From Thermithiobacillus plumbiphilus (GTDB taxonomy: Bacteria; Pseudomonadota; Gammaproteobacteria; Acidithiobacillales; Thermithiobacillaceae), in contig NZ_JBBPCO010000015.1 of the NCBI RefSeq assembly GCF_038070005.1, positions 1 through 64,000 on the forward strand: 64,000 nt of DNA. Direction: 5' to 3'. Positions within the stretch are counted from its first letter, which is position 1, and every line of letters begins with the position of its first letter. A program made the position numbers and the translations under genes. Shown piece by piece: positions 34,884-42,828 of this stretch. The notes under the pieces are model-generated. The model had not been told where the DNA came from, did no database searches, and saw nothing but the letters and a program-made list of their open reading frames with translations.

Positions 34884-36880
34884 AGCCGGCCAGCCTGGGC
34901 TTTGTCGAGTGGTTCCGGCCCGGTGAGCAGGACCGGGTGGAGCAGGTGCTCACGGACCTGCGCGAGCTGCGGGTCACCGACTTGCGCGTCGGCGTGTCCT
35001 GGGAAGACTGGTTTTCTGCCGAGGGCGAGGGCTGGTACGACTGGCTGATGCCGCGTCTGGCGCGCGAAGTGCGGGTCTTGCCCTGCTTTCTGGATGCGCT
35101 GCCCTTTCTCAATGCCCTGAGCCGGCTCACCACGCCGCCCCACGATCCCGAGGCCTATGCCGACTGGATCAAGCTCTTCGTGGCCAGGCATGGCAAGCAT
35201 TTCGACTGGCTGGAGCTGTGGCTCGATCCCTTCCTGCGTGATCCGGACTGCGTGCTCGAACCCGGCGAGGACGACTGTTTCTCCGGCATGCTGGTGCGTG
35301 CCGCCGAATCGGCCCGCGCCGCCGGCAAGCAGGTGGTGCTCGGGGGCATCCAGCCGCGTCACCCCAAGTGGCTCAAGCGTCTGTGCAATAAGGGCGTGCT
35401 CTCGGCCTTCGATGCCCTCGGGCTCTATGCCTTTCCGGGCAGCAACAACCCGGCCTGGCGCGGCTGGCCGACAGAGATCGCCCAGGTGCGCCAGACCCTG
35501 ACCTCCCAGGGTGTCAACATGCCGCTGTGGATCACCGAGTCGGGCTTTGCCACGGGCCAGTTCCAGGAGCGGGGCCAGTGGAACGAGTTCCTGGCGGTGC
35601 TCGATGCGCCGGTGGAGCGGGTGTACTGGTATGGTCTGCGGGATCACGAAAAGTCCGATTGCGCCTGGGGTGAGCCCGACCCGGACAAGCGCTTCTGCTT
35701 TGGCCTGCGCCAGACCGATGGCACGCCCAAGCTGCTCTATCGCGTCTGGGCGGAACAGGGTCTTGAAGGCGTGAAGCGCCGTGCCTGGATCGCCAATCCC
35801 GGTCGACCGGTGCAGTTCAAGGAGCGCCCGGTATTGATCACCGGCGGGGCTGGTTTCATCGCCACCAACCTCGCCCACCGCCTGCTCGGCATGGGCCGCT
35901 CGGTCATCATTCTCGACAACCTCTCGCGCGCCGGCGTGGAGCGCAATCTCGACTGGCTGCGCCAGACCCACGGCGATCGCGCCCATTTCGAGTTTGCCGA
36001 CATCCGCGATACCGCGGCCCTGAACCTTGCCGTCTCACGCGCCAGCCAGGTCTTTCATCTGGCCGCCCAGGTGGCGGTGACCACCAGCCTCACCCAGCCG
36101 GTGCATGATTTCGAGGTCAATGCGCGCGGCACCCTGAAGCTGCTGGAGGCCATCCGCCGCCAGGATAATCCGCCGCCCCTGCTGTTCACCTCCACCAACA
36201 AGGTCTATGGCGCACTGGAGCATGTAGGTCTTGGGCTCTTCGGCCGGCGCTATGAGCCGGAGAACCCCGAACTGCGCGCCAATGGCGTCAGCGAGGACGC
36301 GCGGCTGGATTTCCATAGCCCCTATGGCTGCTCCAAGGGCGCGGCCGACCAGTACGTGCTCGATTATGCCCGCGCCTATGATCTGCGTGCCGTGGTGTTT
36401 CGCATGAGCTGCATCTATGGCCCGCACCAGTTCGGCACCGAGGACCAGGGCTGGGTGGCGCATTTTCTGATCCGCGCCCTGGAAAATCAGGGCATCACCC
36501 TCTTCGGTGATGGCATGCAGGTGCGCGACATTCTCTATGTCGAAGATCTAATGGACGCCATGCTCGCCAGCATGGAACGCATCGACCAGATCAGCGGCCG
36601 GGCCTTCAATGTCGGCGGCGGCGCTGCCAACAGCACCAGTCTGCTCGAATTGATGGACGTGATCGCGCGACTGCATGGGCGCATGCCGGATTACCGCTTC
36701 GGTGCCTGGCGCCTGGGCGACCAGCGCTACTATGTCTCGGATACCCGCAAGCTGCAGCAGGCCACCGGCTGGCGTCCACGGGTCGGGGTCGAGGAGGGCG
36801 TGGGCTATCTCTATGACTGGCTCTCGCAGACGCGTGGCCGCAAGGCCGCGCCACGCCTGACCGCGGAGGTGTTGCCATGA
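34880..36880 (+). CDS. glycosidase-like/epimerase fusion protein
   Basis: A 666-residue two-domain protein. Residues 1-310 resemble a clan-A TIM-barrel glycoside hydrolase (LRVGVSWEDWF, LPCFLDALPF, LWITESGFATG with E220 as a nucleophile candidate). At the place of the usual Asn-Glu-Pro acid/base motif it reads LELWLDPF (111-118), so the catalytic acid looks lost. Residues 316-660 are a complete extended-SDR epimerase (TGGAGFIA 321-328, FHLAAQVAVTTS, Y482/K486 in YGCSK, RMSCIYGPHQFGTEDQGWVAHF). The latter resembles CDP-paratose 2-epimerase-type enzymes. The fusion suggests that the first half binds the glycan or sugar nucleotide. It is coupled by ATGA overlaps on both sides. Confidence 0.85.
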   Translation: MKPASLGFVEWFRPGEQDRVEQVLTDLRELRVTDLRVGVSWEDWFSAEGEGWYDWLMPRLAREVRVLPCFLDALPFLNALSRLTTPPHDPEAYADWIKLFVARHGKHFDWLELWLDPFLRDPDCVLEPGEDDCFSGMLVRAAESARAAGKQVVLGGIQPRHPKWLKRLCNKGVLSAFDALGLYAFPGSNNPAWRGWPTEIAQVRQTLTSQGVNMPLWITESGFATGQFQERGQWNEFLAVLDAPVERVYWYGLRDHEKSDCAWGEPDPDKRFCFGLRQTDGTPKLLYRVWAEQGLEGVKRRAWIANPGRPVQFKERPVLITGGAGFIATNLAHRLLGMGRSVIILDNLSRAGVERNLDWLRQTHGDRAHFEFADIRDTAALNLAVSRASQVFHLAAQVAVTTSLTQPVHDFEVNARGTLKLLEAIRRQDNPPPLLFTSTNKVYGALEHVGLGLFGRRYEPENPELRANGVSEDARLDFHSPYGCSKGAADQYVLDYARAYDLRAVVFRMSCIYGPHQFGTEDQGWVAHFLIRALENQGITLFGDGMQVRDILYVEDLMDAMLASMERIDQISGRAFNVGGGAANSTSLLELMDVIARLHGRMPDYRFGAWRLGDQRYYVSDTRKLQQATGWRPRVGVEEGVGYLYDWLSQTRGRKAAPRLTAEVLP

Positions 36881-38193
36881 AGTATGCCCTGGTCAACCCG
36901 CACTGGACCTTCGATGGTTCCATCTATTTCGGCTGTCCGGAACCGCATCTGCCGCTGGAATACGGCTACGCGAAACAATTGCTGGAAGACGAGGGCCACG
37001 AAGTCCTGCTGGTCGATGGCCTGCTGGAGCACCTGAGCCGCGAAGAGGTCCGCTCGCGCGTGGCTGACTTCGCGCCGGACTTCACGGTGATCACCACCGC
37101 CCCGAGCTATCTCTTCTGGCGCTGCGCCCAGCCGGAGCTGCGCGTGCCGCAGGAAACCGCTGCGGACCTGCGCGACATCGGCGGCACCCTGATCGGCGTT
37201 GGCCCGCATGGCTCCAGCACGCCGGTCATCACCCTGAAAAAGCTTGGCGTGGACCTGCTGGTCATGGGCGAGTGCGAAGAGGTCCTGCCGCAACTGGCCC
37301 AGCGCGAGGCCTGGTCCTTCGTGCCGGGCATCGTCTATTACGGCCAGGACCGTAACATCAAGGTGCAGGGTGGCCCCCAGGCCGCCGACATGGATCGCCT
37401 GCCGGCCCTGCGCTGGCCCGAGAGCCTGGTGCGCCGTCACGATCACCACCATCACCGCTTCGACAATCATCCCCAGGCGCCCGGCGCCGAGATGGAGACC
37501 TCGCGCGGCTGCCCCTATCACTGTTCCTTCTGCGCCAAGGACAATTTCCGCGATGGCTATCGCCGCCGGCCGCTGACCACCGTGCTGGAAGAACTCGATG
37601 GCCTGATCGCACAGGGCGTGGAATACATCTATTTCATCGACGAGATCTTCCTGCCCAAGCGCGAACTGCTGGAGGCCCTGGTTACGCGCCCGGTGAAGTT
37701 CGGTATCCAGACGCGCATCGATCTGTGGAAGCCGGACATGATCGATCTCCTGGGCCAGGCCGGTTGCGTATCCATCGAGGCCGGCGTGGAAAGCATCAGC
37801 GAGGAAGGCCGGGCCCTGCTCGACAAGAACTGCAAACTCTCCACCGAAGCCCTGGCCGAGCGGCTGGTCCATGCCAAGAAAACCGTGCCCTTCGTGCAGG
37901 CCACCTTGATGGAGTCGCGCGCGGATGATCCGGATGCCGTGGAAGCCTGGCGCAGCTATCTCATGGAAAAGGGCGTCTGGGCCAACAAGCCGGTGCCGCT
38001 GTTCGCCTATCCGGGCTCGCCGGACTACCGCAAGCGCTGGGGCATGCCCGACGATCAGGCCTGGGAGCGGGCGCATGCCGCCTATCTCGAACAGTTCGAT
38101 GAATTCAGCGACATCCAGAGCGAGCGGCCCCTGCTGCTGTCAGCGCTGGAACGCGCCGTGCCGATTTCCCGCATTCCGGAGGACCAGCGATGA
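36877..38193 (+). CDS. B12-binding radical SAM enzyme
   Basis: A 438-residue enzyme. Residues 1-150 form a Rossmann-like cobalamin-binding domain (PHLPLEYGYAKQLLEDEGHE). The radical SAM TIM-barrel follows with the [4Fe-4S] motif C212-x3-C216-x2-C219 in RGCPYHCSFCAK and later YIYFIDEIFLPKR and VSIEAGVESI. Class B radical SAM enzymes methylate unactivated carbons or rearrange them. A His-rich stretch (RRHDHHHHRFDNHP, about 187-200) precedes the cluster motif. I recall a B12/radical SAM family of oligosaccharide cassettes with this layout, but cannot verify the name. Its place among sugar enzymes suggests C-methylation or rearrangement of a sugar. Confidence 0.9.
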   Translation: MKYALVNPHWTFDGSIYFGCPEPHLPLEYGYAKQLLEDEGHEVLLVDGLLEHLSREEVRSRVADFAPDFTVITTAPSYLFWRCAQPELRVPQETAADLRDIGGTLIGVGPHGSSTPVITLKKLGVDLLVMGECEEVLPQLAQREAWSFVPGIVYYGQDRNIKVQGGPQAADMDRLPALRWPESLVRRHDHHHHRFDNHPQAPGAEMETSRGCPYHCSFCAKDNFRDGYRRRPLTTVLEELDGLIAQGVEYIYFIDEIFLPKRELLEALVTRPVKFGIQTRIDLWKPDMIDLLGQAGCVSIEAGVESISEEGRALLDKNCKLSTEALAERLVHAKKTVPFVQATLMESRADDPDAVEAWRSYLMEKGVWANKPVPLFAYPGSPDYRKRWGMPDDQAWERAHAAYLEQFDEFSDIQSERPLLLSALERAVPISRIPEDQR

Positions 38194-39371
38194 TTGCCAC
38201 ACCAGCCACGCAGGACAAACAGACAGTGCGCCGGGTGCTGATGAGCGCCGACTGCGTCGGTGGCGTCTGGACCTATGCCATGGAACTCGCTCGCGCACTC
38301 GCCGCCCGCGAAGTAGAAGTCGCACTGGCGGTGCTTGGCGGTCCCATGAAGGCCGCCCAGCGGGCCCAGGCCCTCGACATTCCGGGGCTCAGCCTGCATG
38401 AGAGCGACCACCGGCTCGAATGGATGGAGGACCCCTGGCAGGATCTCGCCCGCGCCGGTAACTGGCTGCTGGATCTGGAGGCCGAGCTCCGGCCGGACAT
38501 CGTGCATCTGAATCACTTTGCCCACGGGGATCTGCCCTGGCATGCGCCCAAGCTGGTGGTTGGCCACTCCTGCGTCTACTCCTGGTGGATGGGTGTGCAT
38601 GGCGATCTGCCGCCCGATACTTGGGCGCGCTACCGGGAGGTGGTGCGCGCAGGATTGCAGGCGGCTGACCTTGTCGTGGCCCCGAGCCGGACCATGCTGA
38701 CTGCTCTGCGGGCCTTCTACGGGCCCTTGCCGGATTCCCGGGTGATCGCCAATGGCCGCACCCTGCGCCAGTTCGCGCCACAGCCCAAGGAGGCCTTTGT
38801 GTTCGCCGGCGGGCGACTCTGGGACGAGGCCAAGAACATCGGGCTGCTGGCCCAGGCCGCGCAAGGTCTGGACTGGCCGGTGCTGGTGGCCGGCGATACC
38901 CGCCATCCGGATGGCGGCCGGGCCGATTACCCGGACCTGCGCCTGCTTGGCCCCCTGAGCCAGCGCACCATCACCAGCTATTTCGGTCGCGCCGCCATCT
39001 ATGCCCTGCCAGCCCGCTACGAGCCCTTCGGCCTGTCGGTGCTGGAGGCCGGGCTCTCGGGCTGCGCCCTGGTGCTGGGCGATATCCCCAGCCTGCGGGA
39101 AAACTGGGATGGCGCGGCGATCTTCGTCTCGCCGGATGACCCCAATGAACTGCATCGCGCGCTGCAGGCGCTGATCAAGGACGCGCCGCGTCGTCAGGTG
39201 CTCGGCCTGCGTGCCCGTGCCCGGGCTTCGGGTTTCTCCACCGACGCCATGGCCGAGGCCTATCTCGCGGCCTATGAGCAGGCCATCGACAGCCACGCCA
39301 GCCTGGGCCAGGTCGATATGGGCGCGCTGCTCGGCGCCGGCGCGCGGGTCTCGCACGGCGTTTATCTGTAA
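38190..39371 (+). CDS. glycosyltransferase family 4
   Basis: A 393-residue GT-B fold transferase. The N-terminal half holds VLMSADCVGGVWTYAMELARAL, and the C-terminal nucleotide-sugar domain has FVFAGGRLWDEAKNIGLLAQA and the E-x7-E motif in RYEPFGLSVLEAGLSG. It would pass a sugar from a nucleotide donor to a lipid- or oligosaccharide-linked acceptor in the cytosol. It overlaps the radical SAM gene by 4 bp and is followed 10 bp later by another transferase gene. Donor and acceptor cannot be read from the sequence; the cluster suggests a modified pentose or hexose. Confidence 0.9.
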   Translation: MIATPATQDKQTVRRVLMSADCVGGVWTYAMELARALAAREVEVALAVLGGPMKAAQRAQALDIPGLSLHESDHRLEWMEDPWQDLARAGNWLLDLEAELRPDIVHLNHFAHGDLPWHAPKLVVGHSCVYSWWMGVHGDLPPDTWARYREVVRAGLQAADLVVAPSRTMLTALRAFYGPLPDSRVIANGRTLRQFAPQPKEAFVFAGGRLWDEAKNIGLLAQAAQGLDWPVLVAGDTRHPDGGRADYPDLRLLGPLSQRTITSYFGRAAIYALPARYEPFGLSVLEAGLSGCALVLGDIPSLRENWDGAAIFVSPDDPNELHRALQALIKDAPRRQVLGLRARARASGFSTDAMAEAYLAAYEQAIDSHASLGQVDMGALLGAGARVSHGVYL

Positions 39372-39381
39372 AGGGGGAAGC

Positions 39382-40497
39382 TTGCGTATCGTCCTGTTCT
39401 ATCATTCCCTGCTGTCGGACTGGAATCATGGCAATGCCCATTTTCTGCGCGGGATCGTCAGCGAACTGCTGGCTCGCGGGCACGAGGTCGAGGTGTATGA
39501 GCCCGCGAATAACTGGAGCCTGCAGAATCTCCTGGCGGAGCAGGGGGGGGCGGCGGTGGAGGGTTTCCATCAGGCCTATCCGCAACTGCAAAGCCACCTT
39601 TATGGCGAAGCCAGCCTGGATCTCGATGCCATTCTGGATGGCGCGGATCTGGTGATCGTGCACGAGTGGAACAGCCATGACCTGGTGCGGCGCGTCGGCG
39701 CTCACCGCGCCCGCAATCGCCGCTACCGGCTACTCTTTCACGATACCCACCACCGCGCCGTCAGCGAGCCTGACAGCATGGCCGCCTATGATCTGCGCGA
39801 TTATGACGGCGTGCTGGCCTTTGGCGGCGTCATTCGCGATATTTACCTGGCGCGCGGCTGGGCGCAACAGGCCTGGACCTGGCATGAGGCCGCCGACACC
39901 CGCGTGTTCCGGCCCCTGGAGGCCAGCAAGGCTGGCGATCTGGTCTGGGTCGGCAACTGGGGGGATGACGAGCGCACTGCCGAGCTGCATCAATTCCTGC
40001 TCGATCCGGTGCGCAGGCTGGGGCTCAGGGCCCGGGTGCACGGCGTGCGCTATCCCGATGAAGCCAAGACAGCACTCGATGAGGCCGGCATCGATTACGC
40101 CGGCTGGCTGCCCAACTATCAGGCCCCGGAGGTCTTCAGCCGCTATCGCGTCACCGTACACGTGCCGCGCCGCTACTACGCCAGCATCCTGCCCGGCATC
40201 CCCACCATCCGCGTCTTTGAGGCGCTTGCCTGCGGAATTCCGCTGGTGTCCGCCCCCTGGGAGAATGCCGAGCAACTGTTCCGCCCCGGCACGGATTTCT
40301 GGGTCGCCCGCAATGGAGAAGAAATGACCGACATGCTCGATACCCTGACCAATGAACCCGAAGTCGCCCGCGAACTGGCCGCGCGTGGCCTTGAAAGCAT
40401 CCTGGCGCGTCATACCTGCAAGCATCGCGTGGATGAACTGCTCGATATTTACGCCAGCCTGGAGGCGCCGACAGCGGGCCGGGTGGTGTCCGCATGA
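39382..40497 (+). CDS. glycosyltransferase (GT-B, CgeB-like)
   Basis: A 371-residue GT-B-type transferase related to CgeB/GT4-like proteins. The start MRIVLFYHSLLSDWNHGNAH comes from a TTG codon preceded by AAGGGGGAA; an upstream frame extension into the preceding gene is not used. The C-terminal half has LPGIPTIRVFEALACGIPLVSAPWENAEQLF, the nucleotide-binding loop region. It is preceded by another GT and overlaps the next by 4 bp (ATGA). The specificity is unknown. Confidence 0.85.
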   Translation: MRIVLFYHSLLSDWNHGNAHFLRGIVSELLARGHEVEVYEPANNWSLQNLLAEQGGAAVEGFHQAYPQLQSHLYGEASLDLDAILDGADLVIVHEWNSHDLVRRVGAHRARNRRYRLLFHDTHHRAVSEPDSMAAYDLRDYDGVLAFGGVIRDIYLARGWAQQAWTWHEAADTRVFRPLEASKAGDLVWVGNWGDDERTAELHQFLLDPVRRLGLRARVHGVRYPDEAKTALDEAGIDYAGWLPNYQAPEVFSRYRVTVHVPRRYYASILPGIPTIRVFEALACGIPLVSAPWENAEQLFRPGTDFWVARNGEEMTDMLDTLTNEPEVARELAARGLESILARHTCKHRVDELLDIYASLEAPTAGRVVSA

Positions 40498-41588
40498 AGA
40501 TCGCCTTCTTCGGATCGAGCCTGGTATCGGCCTACTGGAATGGGGCCGCCACCTACTATCGTGGCATCATCCGCGCCCTGCACAATCTTGGCCACGAAAT
40601 CACTTTCTATGAGCCCGACGCCTATGGCCGTCAGGAAAACCGCGACATCCCCGACCCGGACTGGGCGCGGGTGGTGGTCTATCCGGGCGAGGGCGAGACC
40701 GGCGTGCGCCAGGCCCTGGCCGAGGCCCGGGGAGTCGATCTCGTGGTCAAGGCCAGCGGCGTCGGCGTGTTCGACGAACTGCTGGAGGCCGCCGTGCTCG
40801 AGCTGCAGGGCCCTCGCACCCGCGTGGCCTTCTGGGACGTCGATGCCCCGGCCACGCTGGACCGCGTGCAGCACGATCCGGCAGACCCCTTCCGCGCCTG
40901 CATCCCGCGCTATGACGTCATCTTCACCTATGGCGGCGGCGATCCCGTGGTCGATGCCTATACCGCCCTTGGCGCCCGGCTCTGCGTGCCCATCTACAAC
41001 GCGCTCGACCCGGAGACCCACCACCCCGTGCCCGCCGACCCCCGCTTCGCGGTGGATCTGGCGTTTCTGGGCAACCGGCTGCCGGATCGCGAGGCGCGGA
41101 TGGAGAGCTTCTTTCTGGTCGCCGCCGCAGCGCTGCCGGAACTACGCTTTCTGCTCGGTGGCAGCGGCTGGGGCGACAAGTCCATGCCGGCCAACGTGCA
41201 ATATGTCGGGCATGTCTATACCCGTGATCACAATGCCCTGAACTGCTCGGCGCTGGCGGTGCTCAACATCAGCCGCGACAGCATGGCCCGCTACGGCTTT
41301 TCGCCAGCCACCCGGGTGTTCGAGGCGGCAGGCGCGGGAGCCTGTATCATCACCGACGCCTGGGAGGGCATCGAGCAGTTTCTGGCGCCCGGGCGCGAGA
41401 TCCTGGTGGCAGAAAATGGCGCCGAGGTGGCCCGCATCCTGCGCGACCTCGATGAGCCTCGTGCCCGCGCCATCGGCGAAGCGGCCCGCCAGCGGGTGCT
41501 GGAGGCACACACCTATGCCCATCGCGCCGCCCAGGTGGAGGCCGTGCTGGCGGGGCGGGACGCGTCCGCTCGGCGCGCTACCGGATAA
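40494..41588 (+). CDS. glycosyltransferase (CgeB-like), last gene of the sugar cluster
   Basis: A 364-residue GT-B-like protein (MKIAFFGSSLVSAYWNGAAT, later GFSPATRVFEAAGAGACIITD with a C-terminal HTYAHRAAQVEAVL). Related CgeB-type proteins glycosylate spore coat or other surfaces. It differs from the preceding GT in the donor-binding loop, so it probably adds another sugar. No polymerase, flippase or ligase is present in the cluster, so the glycan is perhaps a short cytoplasmic oligosaccharide or a conjugate whose partner genes lie elsewhere. Confidence 0.85.
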   Translation: MKIAFFGSSLVSAYWNGAATYYRGIIRALHNLGHEITFYEPDAYGRQENRDIPDPDWARVVVYPGEGETGVRQALAEARGVDLVVKASGVGVFDELLEAAVLELQGPRTRVAFWDVDAPATLDRVQHDPADPFRACIPRYDVIFTYGGGDPVVDAYTALGARLCVPIYNALDPETHHPVPADPRFAVDLAFLGNRLPDREARMESFFLVAAAALPELRFLLGGSGWGDKSMPANVQYVGHVYTRDHNALNCSALAVLNISRDSMARYGFSPATRVFEAAGAGACIITDAWEGIEQFLAPGREILVAENGAEVARILRDLDEPRARAIGEAARQRVLEAHTYAHRAAQVEAVLAGRDASARRATG

Positions 41589-41641
41589 CGGTCATCTGGC
41601 GCCGTGCCCCGCGGCTGGTCCTGAGCCGCGGCAGGCACCCC

Positions 41642-41670
41642 TTTACAGCCTGCCAGAGCGAGCCTAGAAT
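41642..41670 (+). promoter_or_regulatory. near-consensus sigma-70 promoter before the EamA gene
   Basis: TTTACA (41642-41647) and TAGAAT (41665-41670) are separated by exactly 17 bp; each hexamer matches the consensus at five of six positions. Predicted transcription start is about 41676-41678, at or next to an ATG, so the transcript would be leaderless. Confidence 0.7.
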
Positions 41671-41677
41671 CCCCGCC

Positions 41678-41770
41678 ATGAATCTTATCCCCGGCGTGAA
41701 CCTGATCTGCCTGCCGGCTGCCCTGATCCGACGGGTGGCCAGCATGTCCGTGCGCCGGGAGGAAACCTGA
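41678..41770 (+). CDS. possible 30-residue leader peptide upstream of the EamA exporter
   Basis: An ORF whose ATG coincides with the predicted transcript start, reading MNLIPGVNLICLPAALIRR and on to a TGA at 41768-41770. It ends 25 bp before a terminator hairpin that precedes the EamA gene. The position suggests a leader peptide controlling attenuation, but there is no run of one amino-acid codon. It could also be a chance ORF. Confidence 0.3.
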   Translation: MNLIPGVNLICLPAALIRRVASMSVRREET

Positions 41771-41794
41771 TTTACTGATTTTTTCCCCATCCAA

Positions 41795-41828
41795 GGCCGC
41801 GGATCTTTCCAGGATTCGCGGCCTTTTT
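41795..41828 (+). terminator. terminator or attenuator in the EamA leader
   Basis: A 7-bp stem GGCCGCG (41795-41801) with CGCGGCC (41817-41823), extendable inward, followed by TTTTT. It lies between the promoter at 41642 and the EamA start at 41845, so it either ends a transcript from upstream or attenuates this one. Confidence 0.75.
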
Positions 41829-41844
41829 CTTTGTGGAGGCGAGC

Positions 41845-42753
41845 ATGCCGGTGGCCCTGGCCTATTTCGGCGTCATATTGATCTGGAGCACCACCCCGCT
41901 GGCGCTTCAGTGGAGTATTGCGGGCGGCGGCTTTCTCTTTGGCGTGAGCAGCCGCATGCTGCTGGGCGGGCTGCTGGCCCTGGCCCTGTTGCGCGCGCTG
42001 GGCAAGTCCCTATCCTTCGAGCCGGCTGCCCGGCGCACCTATCTCGCCGCAGGGCTTGGCATCTACGCCAGCATGATCTGCACTTACTGGGCCGCGCAGT
42101 ACATACCCTCTGGCTGGATTTCGGTCATCTTTGGGCTGATGCCCATGGCGACCGGGCTCTTTGCCGCGATCTGGCTGCCGGGGCGGGCCTTCAGTCCGGC
42201 CAGGGTACTTGGGATGCTCATGGGGCTTGTGGGCCTGCTGGTCATCTTTGGCCGGGGTGTGCAGCATCATCCCCAGGCGGTATACGGCATATTGGCGGTG
42301 CTGCTGGGAACGCTCAGCCATGCCGCCAGTGCCGTGTGGATCAAGCGCATCAGCGCCGGCCTGGATGGTTTGAATGTCACTGTGGGCGGGCTTGGGCTTG
42401 CTGCCCCGCTGTTTCTGCTGAGCTGGCTGCTGCTCGATGGCGAGCTGCCTCGGCACCTGCCCCTGCAGGCCGGCGTTGCCATTGGTTATCTGGCCCTGAT
42501 CGGCTCGGTGCTGGGTTTCATGCTCTATTACCAGGTGCTCCGGCAACTGGAGGCCAGCCGCGTTGCACTGATCACGCTGGTCACCCCGGTCAGCGCCCTG
42601 TGGTTGGGGCATGTGTTCAATCAGGAACCACTGGGTGTGGATGTCTGGACCGGCACAGCCCTGATCCTCGCGGGCCTTGTCCTGCACGAGCTGGGCGAGC
42701 CGCTGTTGCGAGCCTTGCGCTACAGGCATGGCGGCTGGGCAAATAGGCTGTAG
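41845..42753 (+). CDS. EamA-family (DMT) transporter
   Basis: A 302-residue inner-membrane protein with about ten helices arranged as two EamA repeats (LAYFGVILIWSTTPLALQWS at the start; second repeat from about residue 150, SAVWIKRISAGLDGLNVTVG). EamA proteins export amino acids, purines or metabolites. GGAGG lies 5 nt before the ATG; a GTG further up is not needed. The next gene is a class-III aminotransferase, which hints at an amino-acid-like substrate. The upstream promoter-leader-terminator module suggests regulated expression. Confidence 0.88.
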   Translation: MPVALAYFGVILIWSTTPLALQWSIAGGGFLFGVSSRMLLGGLLALALLRALGKSLSFEPAARRTYLAAGLGIYASMICTYWAAQYIPSGWISVIFGLMPMATGLFAAIWLPGRAFSPARVLGMLMGLVGLLVIFGRGVQHHPQAVYGILAVLLGTLSHAASAVWIKRISAGLDGLNVTVGGLGLAAPLFLLSWLLLDGELPRHLPLQAGVAIGYLALIGSVLGFMLYYQVLRQLEASRVALITLVTPVSALWLGHVFNQEPLGVDVWTGTALILAGLVLHELGEPLLRALRYRHGGWANRL

Positions 42754-42828
42754 TCATTTTTTCGACTATCTTGAAATACAACTTCAACCCAAGCCCTCCA
42801 GGGCTTCTCACAGCGCGAGGAGCGGCGC

